From Abelmoschus esculentus (taxonomy: Eukaryota > Streptophyta > Magnoliopsida > Malvales > Malvaceae): a stretch of DNA of 64,000 bases. Both the position numbers and the translations under genes were made by a program. The stretch spans positions 9,372,001-9,436,000 of the forward strand of contig JAUCBN010000036.1 in NCBI GenBank assembly GCA_035048815.1. The letters are read 5' to 3'. The notes under the pieces are model-generated. The model did no database searches and was not told the DNA's origin. It was given only the letters and a program-made list of their open reading frames with translations. Positions 46,437-58,904 of the stretch are shown in pieces (position 1 is the stretch's first letter; the number at the start of each line of letters is the position of its first letter).

Positions 46437-48119
46437 TGTTACACTTGATAGGTGATTAAAATATGTGATTAATTTGCGTGAAAGAGTATGTAAGTATACA
46501 CATCTAACAAGTAATAAAGTGTGTAAGTGAGATCGTTTCCACGAGGATTGGGCAGGTTAATACAAAAATAGTTAACATGCACAAAAGATAAAGTAATCTT
46601 TTGTATGAACATATGCTAAAGTAATTCTGCAATTGTCACCAAAAATGCCTTAGCAAAATAAAAATGTCATCAATGTTGTTGGAGCAAAACAAAGTTTGTC
46701 ACGAAAATGCAATAGCAAATAAACAGATATTGGAGAAATAAATAAAGCTGCAGAAACACAACACTGAAAAGATATTCAAGCTTAAGACAGGTTAGGCTTG
46801 CTATGACATGACTTTACTGCTCTCCTGGATGTTACTGTTCCCCTGGTTTACTAGTGTTCGACAGGGTTTACTGAAAATGCCTCCACTATCCTTAGTCAGA
46901 AGGCCTAACACTCAAAAATGCTAAGGCATTACCTCCCGGTTTCAACCCTAACACTTCTAATGTTGACAAAGTGCTACCCCCTTTTAGTCATTGAAACTCT
47001 ACCTTATCCCTAAGGCAAGTTAGGATTCTACTCCCGCAGCAACCCCATTGTTCAAGTTGGTCTAGCTCTTCCTATCCCTAGATCTAAGCTTCACAAACTC
47101 CTTGAGCTATTGCTACCTTCCGGTGCTTTTACAAACCAAGGTTTAGAGTGAAAAAGTGTTAGCATTCTTGAACAAAACACTAAGTAAACAATAAACAATA
47201 AACATCCATTAAAACAAAATAAAAATCATCCAAAACAAGTTTTAGCCATATTAGTTTAGTTCATGGCTAGGAATGAAAAACTATTCAACTTCCGTCATTT
47301 GAAATACATAATCAACAACTTAGAAAGAGGTAAACAAAGTGAAGAGAAAGGAAGTCTCAAACGCTTGTACCGTGACACTTCCTAACTTGTCGCTCCTCCC
47401 GAAGTCACGCAAATCTCTTGCTTGAAGCTCTCCAATAATGGTGGCTTGGCTAAAGGTTGAAGACGATTGAAAGTGGCCTCCTTTCTTGTTTTTTCTCCCT
47501 CATGCTTCCTTAAAGCTCGCTCCTTCTAGTATTCTTTAGCTACTGATTTTTTCTTTGTTGTGCATCTGGCTCTCTCGGCTCTCTTGTTGAAGGAGGCTTG
47601 GCCTTGTATTTATAGGAGGCTTCTAGGGTTTGTGCCCTAATGGTGTCAAGGGAATATCCCCTGACATTTGTTTCAGTAGGTGGCAGGAATGTAGGGTCTA
47701 CAGGAGACTGTGGCAGGTCTGCAGGGGTGGTGCGACGTCTGCAGAATTTGCAGAGGGGGTACAGCTGGCCTGGAAAACGCGTGAAGACAGTGGGTTGTAG
47801 GTGTGTCCTTCCTTCTGTTATGTTTTGTCCGCCCACAATGTTGTAGCATCCTTGAAGTCCGATCTAACACTTGAGAAATATGCTAGGACATCTCTTTCAC
47901 TCTTTCAACTTTGCTTCAGCATCTGCACAACATCACCAACAAAATACCTTTCAAAGCAACATCTTTTAAAAATTAAAAGAAAATAAAATAAAAACCTAAA
48001 CTAAATGCAAATGCATATGAAATGCAACTAAATGCGATGAAATGCAATGCAAATGAACTTGAAACCAAACAAGATCTTAAGAAAAAGGGTAGAAAATATA
48101 TGCTTTTAGAGCGTTAACA
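46437..48119 (-). repeat. Element B 5' LTR
   Basis: 1683 bp, uninterrupted. The sense strand starts TGTTAACGCTCTAAAAGC and ends AGTGTAACA. Reference copy for the solo LTR at 10139-11726 and the split 3' LTR. Confidence 0.9.
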
Positions 48120-48124
48120 TATAT

Positions 48125-48759
48125 ACTATAATGATTAGATGTATACACAGTAGTAGTACATGAATATATTAATATATTAATAATTTAATATATGTATATG
48201 TATACATTAATATATGTTATACTAGTATATGTATACATACTAATATATGTATATGTGGTATATGTATACATTAATATATGTTATTAATATATTAATAACA
48301 TATATACCTAGTACATTAATATATGTTATACTAGTATATGTATACATACTAATTAGATGTACTATTTATATATAATTATATGTATATGTATATGTATTAT
48401 ATATATTTTATAAATATAATATATATTAATATATTAATAATTTAATATATGTATATGTAATTATGTATATTATATATTTATATATACTTATAATATATAT
48501 TTATAATATATTATATTATATGTATATATATTATAATATATACATATATACAATTATACATCTAGTATGTTAAAGTATATATTAATATATTATAATATAT
48601 ATTATATCATATATTAAATTGCTAATGTATTGTACTATTATATGCTTATAGTATCTATCTATGTAATATTATGTTATGTATTATATCACATGTTAATATA
48701 TTAGATCATATGTATATTATATATTATAATATATACATAGATACATCTAGTATGTTAAT
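48125..48759. other. AT-rich palindromic tract, middle part
   Basis: Made almost wholly of TATATGTATA / ATTAATATAT words, many self-complementary. Continues 25931-26574 across element B and reappears at about 54830-55150 after element H. Confidence 0.7.
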
Positions 48760-49235
48760 TGTTGGTTTTCTCACGTGCAAGTTATGGTTTGTGTGAACCG
48801 TTTTTCATACATATTTCCACTATTAGAAATGGTGAACATGGGAGCAAAATGCATAGTTGATAAGTTAAACATTTCTCACTTTCACAGGTTATGGGACGGT
48901 TAAGGGAGATAGTGTCGGGAAGTTAAGGGACATTATCGTTCAATTGGTTAGTGATTTTGATGGTAAATCACCTCTATAAATATCAACCTAGCATAAGGTC
49001 CCTAAGTATCAAATACAAAATTACATATTTCATCTAGTGAGTTTTTGAGTGTTTAGAAGATCTTGGTTGTTTTAGTTCCTTTCTGTAGTCGAGTTCTATA
49101 TTTTCACCGTGGTTTGAAGTGTTACCACGATGGTTTGACTCGACGATGGTGCAACCATATCCTAATTTGGCATAAGGTTTTGACAAAGGCTGCAGGTATT
49201 TATTTTGATCCTTTTTTGCTGTGTTTTTGCTTGTC
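48760..49235 (+). repeat. Element H 5' LTR (inner end uncertain)
   Basis: Shares the GGTTATGGGACGGTTAAGGG block and a CTATAAATATC TATA-like box near 48975 with 54414-54800. Confidence 0.7.
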
Positions 49236-50015
49236 ATGATATTTTGATCTTTAAATATAAAAATTTTGAGAAAAATTGTGTTAAAGAACCTTTGTTTTAA
49301 AAACATAATATTAATTTCTAAAATTTATTAATTTATTTTCATTTAAATAAATTTTAGAAATTAATATATAGTATGTGCCTAAATTAGGATATGTTATAAC
49401 TTATTCAGTAACTAGTTCTATACATAAAATTAAGTATATAAACCTTAAGACTTATTGCATAAAGTTTTAGCAATAAAACTATAGAACATGTCTAGAGATC
49501 CAAATAATTTATTTAATTAGAGAATTAGTAACAACAACTTTAATTAAATAAAATTATTATAAGGATCTTATAAGGACTAGAAATAAAATGTTTTATAATG
49601 AATAAGCAATGATATTAAAAAAGTTTAGGGTTAATATCTAGCTAACTGATTTTAATAATTTTATTTAGTTAAAGACTAACCACAACATCTTTAGTTAAAT
49701 AAAATTACTAAGGTTAAAAATCACATATTAAAGCTTAGATATTAAATCCCTTAACATTAAGGTAAAAATTATTAGATGAATTTTATAATTATCCACAAGA
49801 GTTATGAAAATAAATTTAATAATTTTTATATAAAGGATATAAAATATTTTATCAAATGAATCTAATCGAATTAAAAATATAGCTCACGGGCAATTTTTAT
49901 GTCAGTAGATTCATTTTTTCTATAATTTGTATTAGTAAATTATAGCTTATGTTTGCCTTAAATTTATATTAAGCATGATTGTCAATTTATTTTTGCAGCA
50001 TTATTATTTGTGAAT
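49236..50015 (+). other. Element H leader
   Basis: AT-rich untranslated stretch between LTR homology and gag. It may include the rest of the 5' LTR. No gene. Confidence 0.5.
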
Positions 50016-50766
50016 ATGTCTAATAATAGAGTAGATATCCCTAAATTAACTAGTAAGAACTTTAAGTTCTGGAATGAAGGTATTTTTCTTTAATTAGGGT
50101 CTGTGGATATTGACTATGCTATAAGGAAATCTAAGCCACATATCAGTGACACCACCAATCAGTCTGATCTTGCTCTATATGAAAAGTGGGAGCGGTCCAA
50201 TCGTTTCAGTATTATATTCATTAAGAGCAAGGTTCCTGCTGATGTTCGCAGATCAATTGAGCATTATAAGAATGTCTATGAGCTGTTAAAGGCTATAGAG
50301 AAACAATTTCAGACTTCTCAAAAGTCATTAGCCAGTACCTTAATTATTAAGTTCGCATCTCTAAAGCTCACTATGGTGAAAGGTGTGCGTGATCACATCA
50401 ATAAGATACGAGATTTGACATCTCAACTTAAGTCACTTGAGGTTAAAATGTCTGAATCTTTTTTGGTGCACTATATATTGAACACTTTTCCTTCTCAACA
50501 TAGGCCATTAAGATCTTTTATACCACACATAAAGATAAATGATCCATTGATGATCTTTTAACCATGTGTGATCAAGAAGAGGGTAGGCTCGTACTAGAAA
50601 TGGGAGAGAGTGCACTTACGGTTACTCAAAGAAAGAATTCAGTTCAAGCCAAGCAAAAAGGGAAAGCTAAAATGCAACCTCAGGCTGACATCAAGAAAGA
50701 TTCCACATGTTTATTTTGTAAAAAGAAGGGACAAATGAAGAAGGATTGTATCAAGTATAAGAGATG
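50016..50766 (+). pseudogene. Element H gag
   Basis: Starts at MSNNRVDIPKLTSKNFKFWN (50016), with a TAG near 50094. The main body (50103-50561) has LALYEKWERSNRFSIIFIKS, LASTLIIKFASLKLT and SESFLVHYILNTFP, the UBN2/copia gag fold. A frame change near 50562 leads to the zinc knuckle at about 50709-50750, which reads CLFCKKKGQMKKDC: the histidine of C-X2-C-X4-H-X4-C is replaced by Gln. Confidence 0.8.
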
Positions 50767-50791
50767 ACTTGAAAAGAAAGATATATCAATC

Positions 50792-52371
50792 TTGCTTGTT
50801 TTCTTCGAGTCAAATATGGCTGATGTTAATTATAACACATGGTGGGTTGATTTTAGTTCTACAATCCATGTCTCAAATTCCTTACAAGGATTAAAAAACC
50901 TAAGGGAACCAGTGGAAGCTGAGCGATACATCTATTCAGGAAACAAGATGCAATTGTATGTGAAAGATATTGGGACCTTTGAATTAGTGCTTAGTAGTGA
51001 CTTTGTTTTAATTTTAGAAAATAGATTTTATATTCCTAGTTTTTCTAGAAATTTAATTTTTTTTAAGACTTGTACCTTTGGGGTATTGTTTTAATTTCTC
51101 AAATGTTGATTTTGATTTATTTTATAAATATGAAATTGTTATGAAATAAAATTTTATGTGATGATCTTTACTCATTTCTTGTCCATGTGTCCCTTGCTTC
51201 TTAGTGCTCCGTTGGACCGGGAGTCCTTCATTTGAATGCTTCAATGCTGGCTAACTGGGAGTATGTTCTGGATGTTCTTTCTGTGATACTATTTCGACCT
51301 CTTAAAGATATTAGTACTTTCACACTAACATTGAGACAGAAAACATTCGATCAATTTAGACTAGCACTAAGCATTGTGTTATAAATGAAGATTTCTCTAC
51401 TTTATGGATTCGTAGATTAGGACATATCTCCATTGAAAGGATTAAAAGATTAATAAATGATGGGGTACTCAATACCTTAGATTTTACTGATTTTGATACT
51501 TATTTAATCTACATTAAGGGTAAGTAGACTAACAAGTCAAAGAAAGGTGCCAAGAGGAGTTTGACCATATTGGAAATCATCCATTCTGATATTTGTTGCC
51601 CAGATATGGATGTACAAGGTCAAAAATATTTCATCAGTTTCATAGGTGATTACTCACGATATATGTATCTCTACATGCTTCATCATAAAAAGTGAAACGT
51701 TAGAAACCTTTAAGGTTTTCAAGGATGAAGTAGAGAAAACAATGCGTAAATAAATAAAGATTATGAGAACATATAGAGGTGGTGAGTATTATGGGAGATG
51801 CACAAAAGATAGACAAGTACATGGTCCATTTGCGAAATTTCTTCAAGACAACAGTATAGTTGCCCAATACACCATGTCAGGCTCACCTGATCAGAATGAT
51901 GTTGCGAAAAGAAGAAATCGAACTTTAATGGACATGGTACGAAGTATGCTTAGTACCTCTAAGCTACCTAATTCTTTAAGTGTTGAAGCTCTCAAGAATA
52001 TTGTGCATATATTAAACCGGGTCCCAACCAAGGTTATCTCAAAGACACCTTTTGAGTTATTCAAAGGTTGAAAACTGAGTTTGCGACATATACACTTATG
52101 GGGATGCCCGTCTGAAGTGAGAATTTATAACCCACAAGAAAAGAAACTAGACCCAAGGATTATTAGTGGGTATTTCATTGGATATATCGAAAAGTCCAAA
52201 GGTTACAAATTCTATTGTCCATCAAATAACACTAGAATTGTTGTGAAATCAAGAAATGCAAAATTTCTTGAGAATGACTCAATCAATGGGAGTGATCTGT
52301 CTCGGGATTCAATACCCATAGATCAACCATCCAATTCAAGTGAGAGATTGATTATCATATATAACACCCCT
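50792..52371 (+). pseudogene. Element H protease and integrase
   Basis: The protease site reads WWVDFSSTIHVS where WWVDSGST is usual, so the DSG triplet is lost. Pre-integrase LGHISIERIKRLINDG is near 51420. Integrase core is FISFIGDYSRYMYLYM near 51630, RTYRGGEYYG near 51770, then SPDQNDVAKRRNRTLMDMVR (expected glutamate replaced by Lys or Asp). The C-terminal LWGCPSEVRIYNPQEKKLDP is at 52081 on. Stops occur at about 51525, 51693 and 52070. Confidence 0.8.
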
Positions 52372-52589
52372 TAAGCTCAACCGGGTGTTGAACAACCAAT
52401 CAATGAAGTTCCACAAGCTGCTAAAAACACTCAAATAGATCAAGTTGTTCAAGAAAATCCAGAAATTATTGAACAACCAGTTGAACAACATGATCCATAA
52501 GAGAATGTTGATTCAACATTAAGAAGATCTATTAGAGAAAAAAAATCAGTAATTCTATTAATTATTTTGTGTATTTACAAGAATCTGAT

Positions 52590-54172
52590 TATAATGTTGG
52601 AGCTGAAAATGACCCAGGATCATTTTCAAGTGTCATGGGCTGCAATGAATCAAAATTATGGTATAATGCTATGAAGGATGAGATGAATTCTATGAAGAGT
52701 AACAAAGTCTAGGATCTTGTACCGGTGCCTGATGGTGTAAAAACCATTTGATGTAAATGGGTCTTCAAAATAAAAAGACTCAAAAGGAAACATAGAAAGA
52801 TATAAAGAAAGACTCATTGCTAAAGGATTGACTTAGCGAGAAGGAATCGATTACACTGAGACTTTTAGTCCAGTATCTAAGAAAGATTTATTACGCATTG
52901 TGTTAGTATTAGTAGCTCAATTTGATCTTGAGTTACAACAGATGGATGTAAAAACTATCTTTCTTAACGATGATCTAGAGGAAGAGGTATACATGAAACA
53001 ACCTGAAAGATTTTTCTGTAGTGATAGTGAACATTTGGTTTGCAAGTTAATGAAATATATATATAGATTGAAATAAACTTCCCGACAGTGGTATTTAAAA
53101 TTCCATGAAGTTATCTCTTCATTTGGTTTTGTTAAGAATATCATTAATCAATGTATATATTAGAAGGTCATTGGGAGTAAAATTTATTTTCTTATTCTAT
53201 ATGTGGATGGCATTTTACTTGCCATGAATGACATAGGTATGCTACTTGAGGTGAAACAATTTCTTTCAAAAATTTTGATATGTAAGATATGGGTGATGTA
53301 TCTTATGTCATTGGTATTAAGATTCATCGTGATAGACATAAAGGTGTCTTAAGTTTATTTCAAGAAACCTATATCAATAAAGTTTTAGAAAGATTTCATA
53401 TAAAAGAATATTCACCTAGTGTTACTCCTATCGTGAAGGGTGATAAGTTTAATTTGAACCAATGCCCAAAGAACGAATTTGAGGAGTAAATGAAAAATAT
53501 TCTATATGCTTCTGTTGTTGGAAACCTGATGTATGCGCAAGTTTGTACAAGACCTAACATTGTATTTATCGTTGGGATGTTGGGAAGATATCAGAGTAAT
53601 CCAGGTATAAACTACTAGAAAGCTGCAAAGAAGGTTTTGAGATATCTCAAAGGGACAAAGAATACATACTTATATATAGATGCTTCGACCATTTGGAGGT
53701 AACTGGCTACTCCGATCCAGACTTTGTTGGTTGTGTTGATTCACGTAAATCAACATTAAGTTACATGTTTATGTTTGGGTGGAGCTATATCTTGGAGGAG
53801 TATTAAGCAAACCTTAACTACTACTTCCACTATGGAAGCTGAGTTCGTTTCCTGTTTTGAGGCTATCTCACATAGAATATGGTTAAAGAGTTTTATTTCT
53901 GGTCTTAGACTCGTGAATTCAATCTCTAGGCCTTTAAGAATACATTGTGACAATTTAGTTGTTGTGTTTATGACTAAGAACAACATATGTGGAAGTCAAA
54001 GTAAACACATCGATATTAAGTATCTAGCTATAAGGTAACGTGTTAAAGAAAAGAAGTGGTCATTGAGCACATTAACACTGAGCAGATGTTAGCTTATCCT
54101 TTAACTAAGGACATGCCACCACATAAATTTAAGGATCATGTTGTCACTATAAGACTTGTTCCTACTTTGTAA
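52590..54172 (+). pseudogene. Element H reverse transcriptase and RNase H
   Basis: RT: CKWVFKIKR near 52755, REGIDYTETFSPVSKKD near 52840, LQQMDVKTIFLNDDLEEEVY near 52935. The catalytic box at 53200-53211 reads YVDG instead of YVDD. A frame change gives GDVSYVIGIKIHRDR at 53289. RNase H: TTSTMEAEFVSCFEAI near 53815 and SKHIDIKY near 54000. At least four stops. RT activity should be lost even if the frame were open. Confidence 0.82.
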
Positions 54173-54413
54173 TTTTTCATTGTATGAACAATTCTGTTGA
54201 AACTCTAATAAACTTTGATATTTCTTATTTATGTTGTATACACATTAAGTTAATTATTTTGAGAAATATCATTAATGTTTGAACCTAGAATAAACATTGG
54301 GTTTATTCATTAAGTGTATGGGCTAAAGCGTTGAAACTTGATGTATTGTGATACATGGAAGATACAACTGAATCATAAGAGAAAGTATCGTCATGATTCA
54401 TAAGAGCAAAATG

Positions 54414-54800
54414 CATAGTTGATATGCTAAATATTTCTCACGTTCACAGGTTATGGGACGGTTAAGGGAGATAGTGTCGGGAAGTTAAGAGGTATTATCG
54501 TCCAATTGGTTGGTGATTTTAATGGTAAATCACCACTATAAATATCAACCTAGCCTAAGGCCCCTAAGCATCAAATATATAATCACATATTCCATCTAGT
54601 GAATTTTTGAGTGCTTAGAAGATATTGGTGGTTTTAGTTCCTTTTTGTAGACGAGTTCTATATTTTCATGATGGTTTGAAGTGTTACCACGGTGGTTCGA
54701 CGTACTCGATGGTGGTGCAACCACATTCCTAATTTGGCGTAAGATTTTGACAATGACTGGAGATATTTATTATGATCCTTTTCCATTGTGTTTTTGCTCG
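54414..54800 (+). repeat. Element H 3' LTR, 5'-truncated
   Basis: Homologous to 48842-49235 with scattered substitutions. Confidence 0.75.
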
Positions 54801-54824
54801 TTTAATGCTTATATTAAAGACTTG

Positions 54825-55160
54825 AAGTATATATTAATATATTATAATATATTATATGTATATATAATTATAGATATATACATTATAGTATATATTATAA
54901 TATACTTTATATAAATTTATATTTACATTAATTTTTAATGTATAGGTATATGTATATATAGCATAATATATATTTTATTATATATGTATATGTATCATAG
55001 TATATGCTCTATTAATTTATATTATATTAGTTTTTAATGTAAATGTATTATATATGTATATTATATACTATATATGTAAATGTATTATATATTATATACT
55101 ACATATAAATTTATATTATATTAGATACTATATATGTATTATATTTTATATTATAAATAA
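54825..55160. other. AT-rich palindromic tract, right part
   Basis: Same TATATGTATATAT word usage as 48125-48759; resumes after element H. Confidence 0.65.
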
Positions 55161-55380
55161 TATGGTCTTTTATTTTATAAAAGATTCCTAGATAAAACCG
55201 CCGATAAACTGCATATAAGAAAATTTGAAATTTTCCGTTAGTCAAACCTCTGCCAAAAATTCCATCGCGCTTAATCCAAATGAAAAATAAAAAAGTCCTC
55301 AATCTTTAATTACTTTCATTTTCTATCTTTAAATCTCTCTTCGAGCTCTTGATTTCTGCGAAAGAGATATTGGATGTGAA

Positions 55381-56140
55381 ATGAAAATCCTCGATTTGAG
55401 GCAAGAAAAAGTTCTCATATTTTCGTTGTATCCTTCCCATGAAAATGCAGGTCAAGTGGTTTGAATTTTAATTAAAATGATTCTAAGACCGATCTTGATT
55501 TTAAGTTCTAAAATTGGTGTCTTTTCCTCTAATAATTTTGTATAGAAAAACAAGAATCAATGATTATCTGGCACATCAAAATGCCATATTTGATGTATCC
55601 TATATCAAGGTATGCCATATTCTTTTAATCAGGAAAAGTAGAGAGATAATATGTTGTAAATGTCTGTTGATTTGATTTTTTATTTTATTCTTAAAATATC
55701 CATATCTTACATCCAAGTAGATGTGTATTTGTTACATAAATATATTCATGTTAGACTTATATGTCACTTACACACCGATCTGAACAATATAGGTTCATGT
55801 TTATCATGTATGTTTCTGTTTAACTGCAAGTAGATAAAGAAATAATTACCATGCAAAATATTCTAGCTGATGCTTTGCTAATTATATGATATTTCTTACA
55901 AGAAGGTATCCACATTTTAACAACTTCAGAGGATCAAAATGTAAGCAGTCTTGCTAAATAAAATAGTTTATTTTAGTGTTTCAACCAGAATGGAACAATG
56001 AAAATAAGTGAATTAACTTTTGTTTTGAACATTGTACAGAGAAAGGTATGGGATGCTAGGATAAGAAGTACACTGCTGTCTTGATGGGTATACAAGAAGT
56101 GTTAAATATTTGAGTACTCATCCAACCAATTTTGGTAGCT
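55381..56140 (+). pseudogene. CDT2/DENTICLELESS-like WD40 gene fragment with introns
   Basis: Four exon-like blocks match consecutive parts of plant CDT2 (DTL), the WD40 substrate receptor of the CUL4-DDB1 ubiquitin ligase. Blocks: 55381-55450 (ends FSLYPSHENA); 55546-55609 (TRINDYLAHQNAIFDVSYIK, one base short in an A run at its start); 55903-55940 (GIHILTTSEDQN); 56040 to about 56140 (RKVWDARIRS, then after a shift VLMG and VKYLSTHPTNF). Between them lie AT-rich introns with GT and AG ends, so it did not arise by retrocopying. Stops, frame breaks and absence of the rest of the gene make it non-functional. It sits between AT tracts inside the proposed hAT-like unit, consistent with transposon capture. 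The match is from memory of the family, by eye. Confidence 0.6.
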
Positions 56141-56213
56141 TTCTTGAACATCTTTCTTTTAATCGTTTCTTTAGAAAGAGTTGACCATTTATCATTGAGT
56201 GTACAGCGAATCT

Positions 56214-56310
56214 TGTTGTCTCTGATCAAGAGATGGGCCTTTTGTCATTTGGGACCAAAGATGCAAGATTGACTCAAATAGTAGATGTGATGGACTATAC
56301 CATCCGTAAG
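56214..56310 (+). pseudogene. Unrecognised exon-like block
   Basis: After GTACAG, an open segment reads NLVVSDQEMGLLSFGTKDAR and LTQIVDVMDYTI up to a GTAAGT donor. I do not recognise the family. It lies just downstream of the CDT2-like blocks, may come from another captured gene, and is cut off by solo LTR E2 about 45 bp later. Confidence 0.35.
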
Positions 56311-56355
56311 TCATTGTAATTTATTTTGTTGTACATTGTTTAGAATTATGTTATT

Positions 56356-57698
56356 CGATGTGTGTTAAAAGATGCGCAATTAAGTGCAAGTGAACATGTC
56401 GTCAAGTAATAAAGTGATAAGCATTTATCGAATATCGTCTCCACAGGGATTGATATACTTAATATGCTTTCATCAGTCTTCTCGCTACTATAAAAGAAAA
56501 GAAAAAAACACAATTTAGTTTGATATTGAATTAACTAATAAACTAAGCTAACTAAAGTAATAACAATTATGAGAGAGATAGGGTAGGATCCAGTTGTATC
56601 GTATTGTGGATTTGATTGATCTGCTTCCTATTCCAATGCAATTTCGCTGCACTGCCTCGGCAGTACTGCAGATACTGTCTCGGTAGCGATAATGTTATCT
56701 GCCGCGACAATCCCTTGCTCTTGGGCAGATTTACCAAAGTTCGACAAAATGCCCTTGTATGGCTTCACTTATCCCTAATTCGAAACGCTGTTGAAGGTCA
56801 GTCCTTGATGATACTTCCCAACGTTAATCAATTATAATGAACAATCAATCCCACACTTCTTTTAGCCGCTGAAACTCTTAACCTATCCCTAGACCGAGTT
56901 AGTATCCCAATTAAGTGAATACCGCACTTACTCCTTTCGTGAGTCTAACTCTCCTAAGTCTAGACAAATGGATTACTTACAAACTTTTCTCCAAGGCTTG
57001 GATGCAAGAACAAAGAATGGTAAAGAGTAAGCAAACTTCGATATTTTATTGCATTGAAATAAGAATCAAAATACAATCTACTCTCACAAATACTTAACAA
57101 CCTTCACCAACATCCTAAGAAAACTTAGAACATGATGGTAAGAATTGTTCCTAAGACTCTCTCAAAGTATGTCTATCTAATTAATTCTCTCTAATTTTCT
57201 CCTCTCTCAAACCCTAGGACGGCTATGCCTTTATATAGGCTTGACCTAGGGCAAACCTTTCCTAATTCGAGTACAACTTGAAGTAGGGAACAAGTTATGC
57301 ACTTAGGTTAAATATTTCCAAGTTTGATCTTCTAGAAGGCTTAATCCCGCGTGGCCTTGTCCTTGGACTTTTCTTGTGTTGTTTAACTCCGAATCTTGGG
57401 TTTCTTGCTCAGCAATGCTCTCCTCAATTTTCTCCTTCAACCGCCAGCCATATCGCTTTTTCTTTTTTGTTGCCTCGGTATCAGGTCCTGCCTTGGCCTC
57501 CTTCTGCTGCCTCGACAGTACTTATTCCTACATAGATATGAAAATGTAGTAAAGTACGCCTTTTCTACAAATATAATTTTTGATAGCATTTTCCTAAATA
57601 TATCATATTAAGTCCATGCATTGGATCAAGTAGGTGTAGATTTGATGATAAGTGCTCATGAAAAGTGTAGAAAGTGATAGTGATTTGAGCATTTATCA
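56356..57698 (-). mobile_element. Solo LTR E2
   Basis: 1343 bp, colinear with E1 (15306-16653). TTATT flanks both sides (56351-56355, 57699-57703). The left terminus reads CG instead of TG. Includes a CTGCCTCGGCAG-like motif near 56652 and related strings near 57470-57520. Confidence 0.85.
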
Positions 57699-57789
57699 TT
57701 ATTCATACATGAGAATTTCAATGTTGACTAGGGATATACTTATCATTATTCATACATGAGAATTTCAATGTTGACTAGGGATATACTTA
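57696..57789 (+). repeat. 47-bp perfect tandem duplication over the E2 junction
   Basis: The 47-bp unit starting TCATTATTCATACATGAG occurs at 57696 and again at 57743, identical by eye. The first copy includes the last bases of E2 and its 3' target duplication. Confidence 0.9.
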
Positions 57790-58904
57790 TTCTTAAATGT
57801 TATATCTTCATATTCGTGTGTCATATATAAGTACCAGACATGTATATTTTTTTTAAAAAATAAAGTATTCTAGTAATGTAGATATAAAGGTTTATGTCTA
57901 TGACATCAGACAGTAATCACCACTCTATTCATTAATGTTATTGTCACTTGATTCATATCAACTTTCATGGTCAAAGAAGCTCATCCTTCGTCCAAAGCTA
58001 GGCGGGTCGTGACAAAGTATTTGCATATAGTATTATAAAACTTTTGATATAAAATCTGAGAGTTTAAATTTTATACATAAAAAATTAAGTTGTAATATTT
58101 TGTATATGATGTACATTTGTAACTTCTATAAGTTTTATTAAGTTTCATTTGTAAGTTATTCATTATTGAAAGATGAAAATATCATAACTTACGATGGATA
58201 AATGTTATTTATAATTATAATATGAAGTGTATAATCTGAGTTTTAGCAATGTATTTACTTAAAGTTTTATAATCTGAGTTTTAACAAATTAAAATCATTT
58301 AGTTATGGATATGTGGTATTTAAAATTATAATTTTTAAGTATATTAACGTACAAACCTAAAATTAAAGTATCTCACTTAAATTACTTAAGTTTTTAACTT
58401 GACTTAAGATATGTGATTAAGTATTAATTTTATTAATTTTGTTGGATTAAAACTATAACTACTATTTATAATTACTATTTATGATATGTATATACTTTAA
58501 AGTGTCAATTTATATTAATAAGTATAATATAAAATTTTCTATTATATAGTTTAAAATTAATAAGTATTTTTAATATAAAATTATTAAATATTTGTAATAA
58601 ATATATTATAAATATAAATATAAGTATGTTTGTAATAAAATCATTATAAATATAATATAAGTATGTTATACGTATAATATAAATATTTGTTAATATAATT
58701 TAAGTACAAATTAATAATTAAAAATTAATAAGCACAAACTAAATAAATATTATGTTGATATTAAAAATATAATATAAGTATGCTATATAAATTATTTACA
58801 TAAATATTAATATGTATAATATAAATATTTGTATTAAAAATATAATATAAGCATGTTATATAAATTATTTATATAAATATTATGTTGATATTAGTTCATG
58901 TTAG
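57790..58904. other. AT-rich tract, nothing coding
   Basis: Short direct and inverted ATATAAGTATGTTATAT words recur (58600-58880). No gene seen. Confidence 0.55.

Larger units (their letters stand above)
26580..48119 (-). mobile_element. Athila-like Ty3/gypsy element B (its 3' LTR is split by element C)
   Basis: TATAT is duplicated at 26575-26579 and 48120-48124. The sense strand is minus: 5' LTR 46437-48119, tRNA-Asp-type primer site, gag, protease, RT-RNase H, integrase, a post-pol ORF, a polypurine tract (complement of 37591-37600), and a 3' LTR 37590-26580. Removing C plus one 5-bp duplication leaves a 3' LTR of about 1677 bp, against 1683 bp for the 5' LTR. The AspTG variant DLGSS and the FLDGYxxYNQI RT motif are Athila-type. 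Multiple frameshifts and stops make it non-autonomous now. Confidence 0.9.
48760..54800 (+). mobile_element. Ty1/copia element H, decayed
   Basis: The 5' LTR starts TGTTGGTTTTCTCACGTGCA at 48760. A homologous 3' segment starts only at 54414 (matching 48842), so the 3' LTR has lost its first 82 bp together with the polypurine tract. Homology ends near 49235 and 54800. Gag, protease, integrase, RT and RNase H occur in copia order with many stops. Exact ends and a target duplication could not be fixed on the right. Confidence 0.85.

Noticed and set aside
48125..48759. Centromeric or telomeric satellite
   Set aside because: No fixed period and no TTTAGGG units; it is low-complexity TA/TATATGTA sequence interrupted by insertions.
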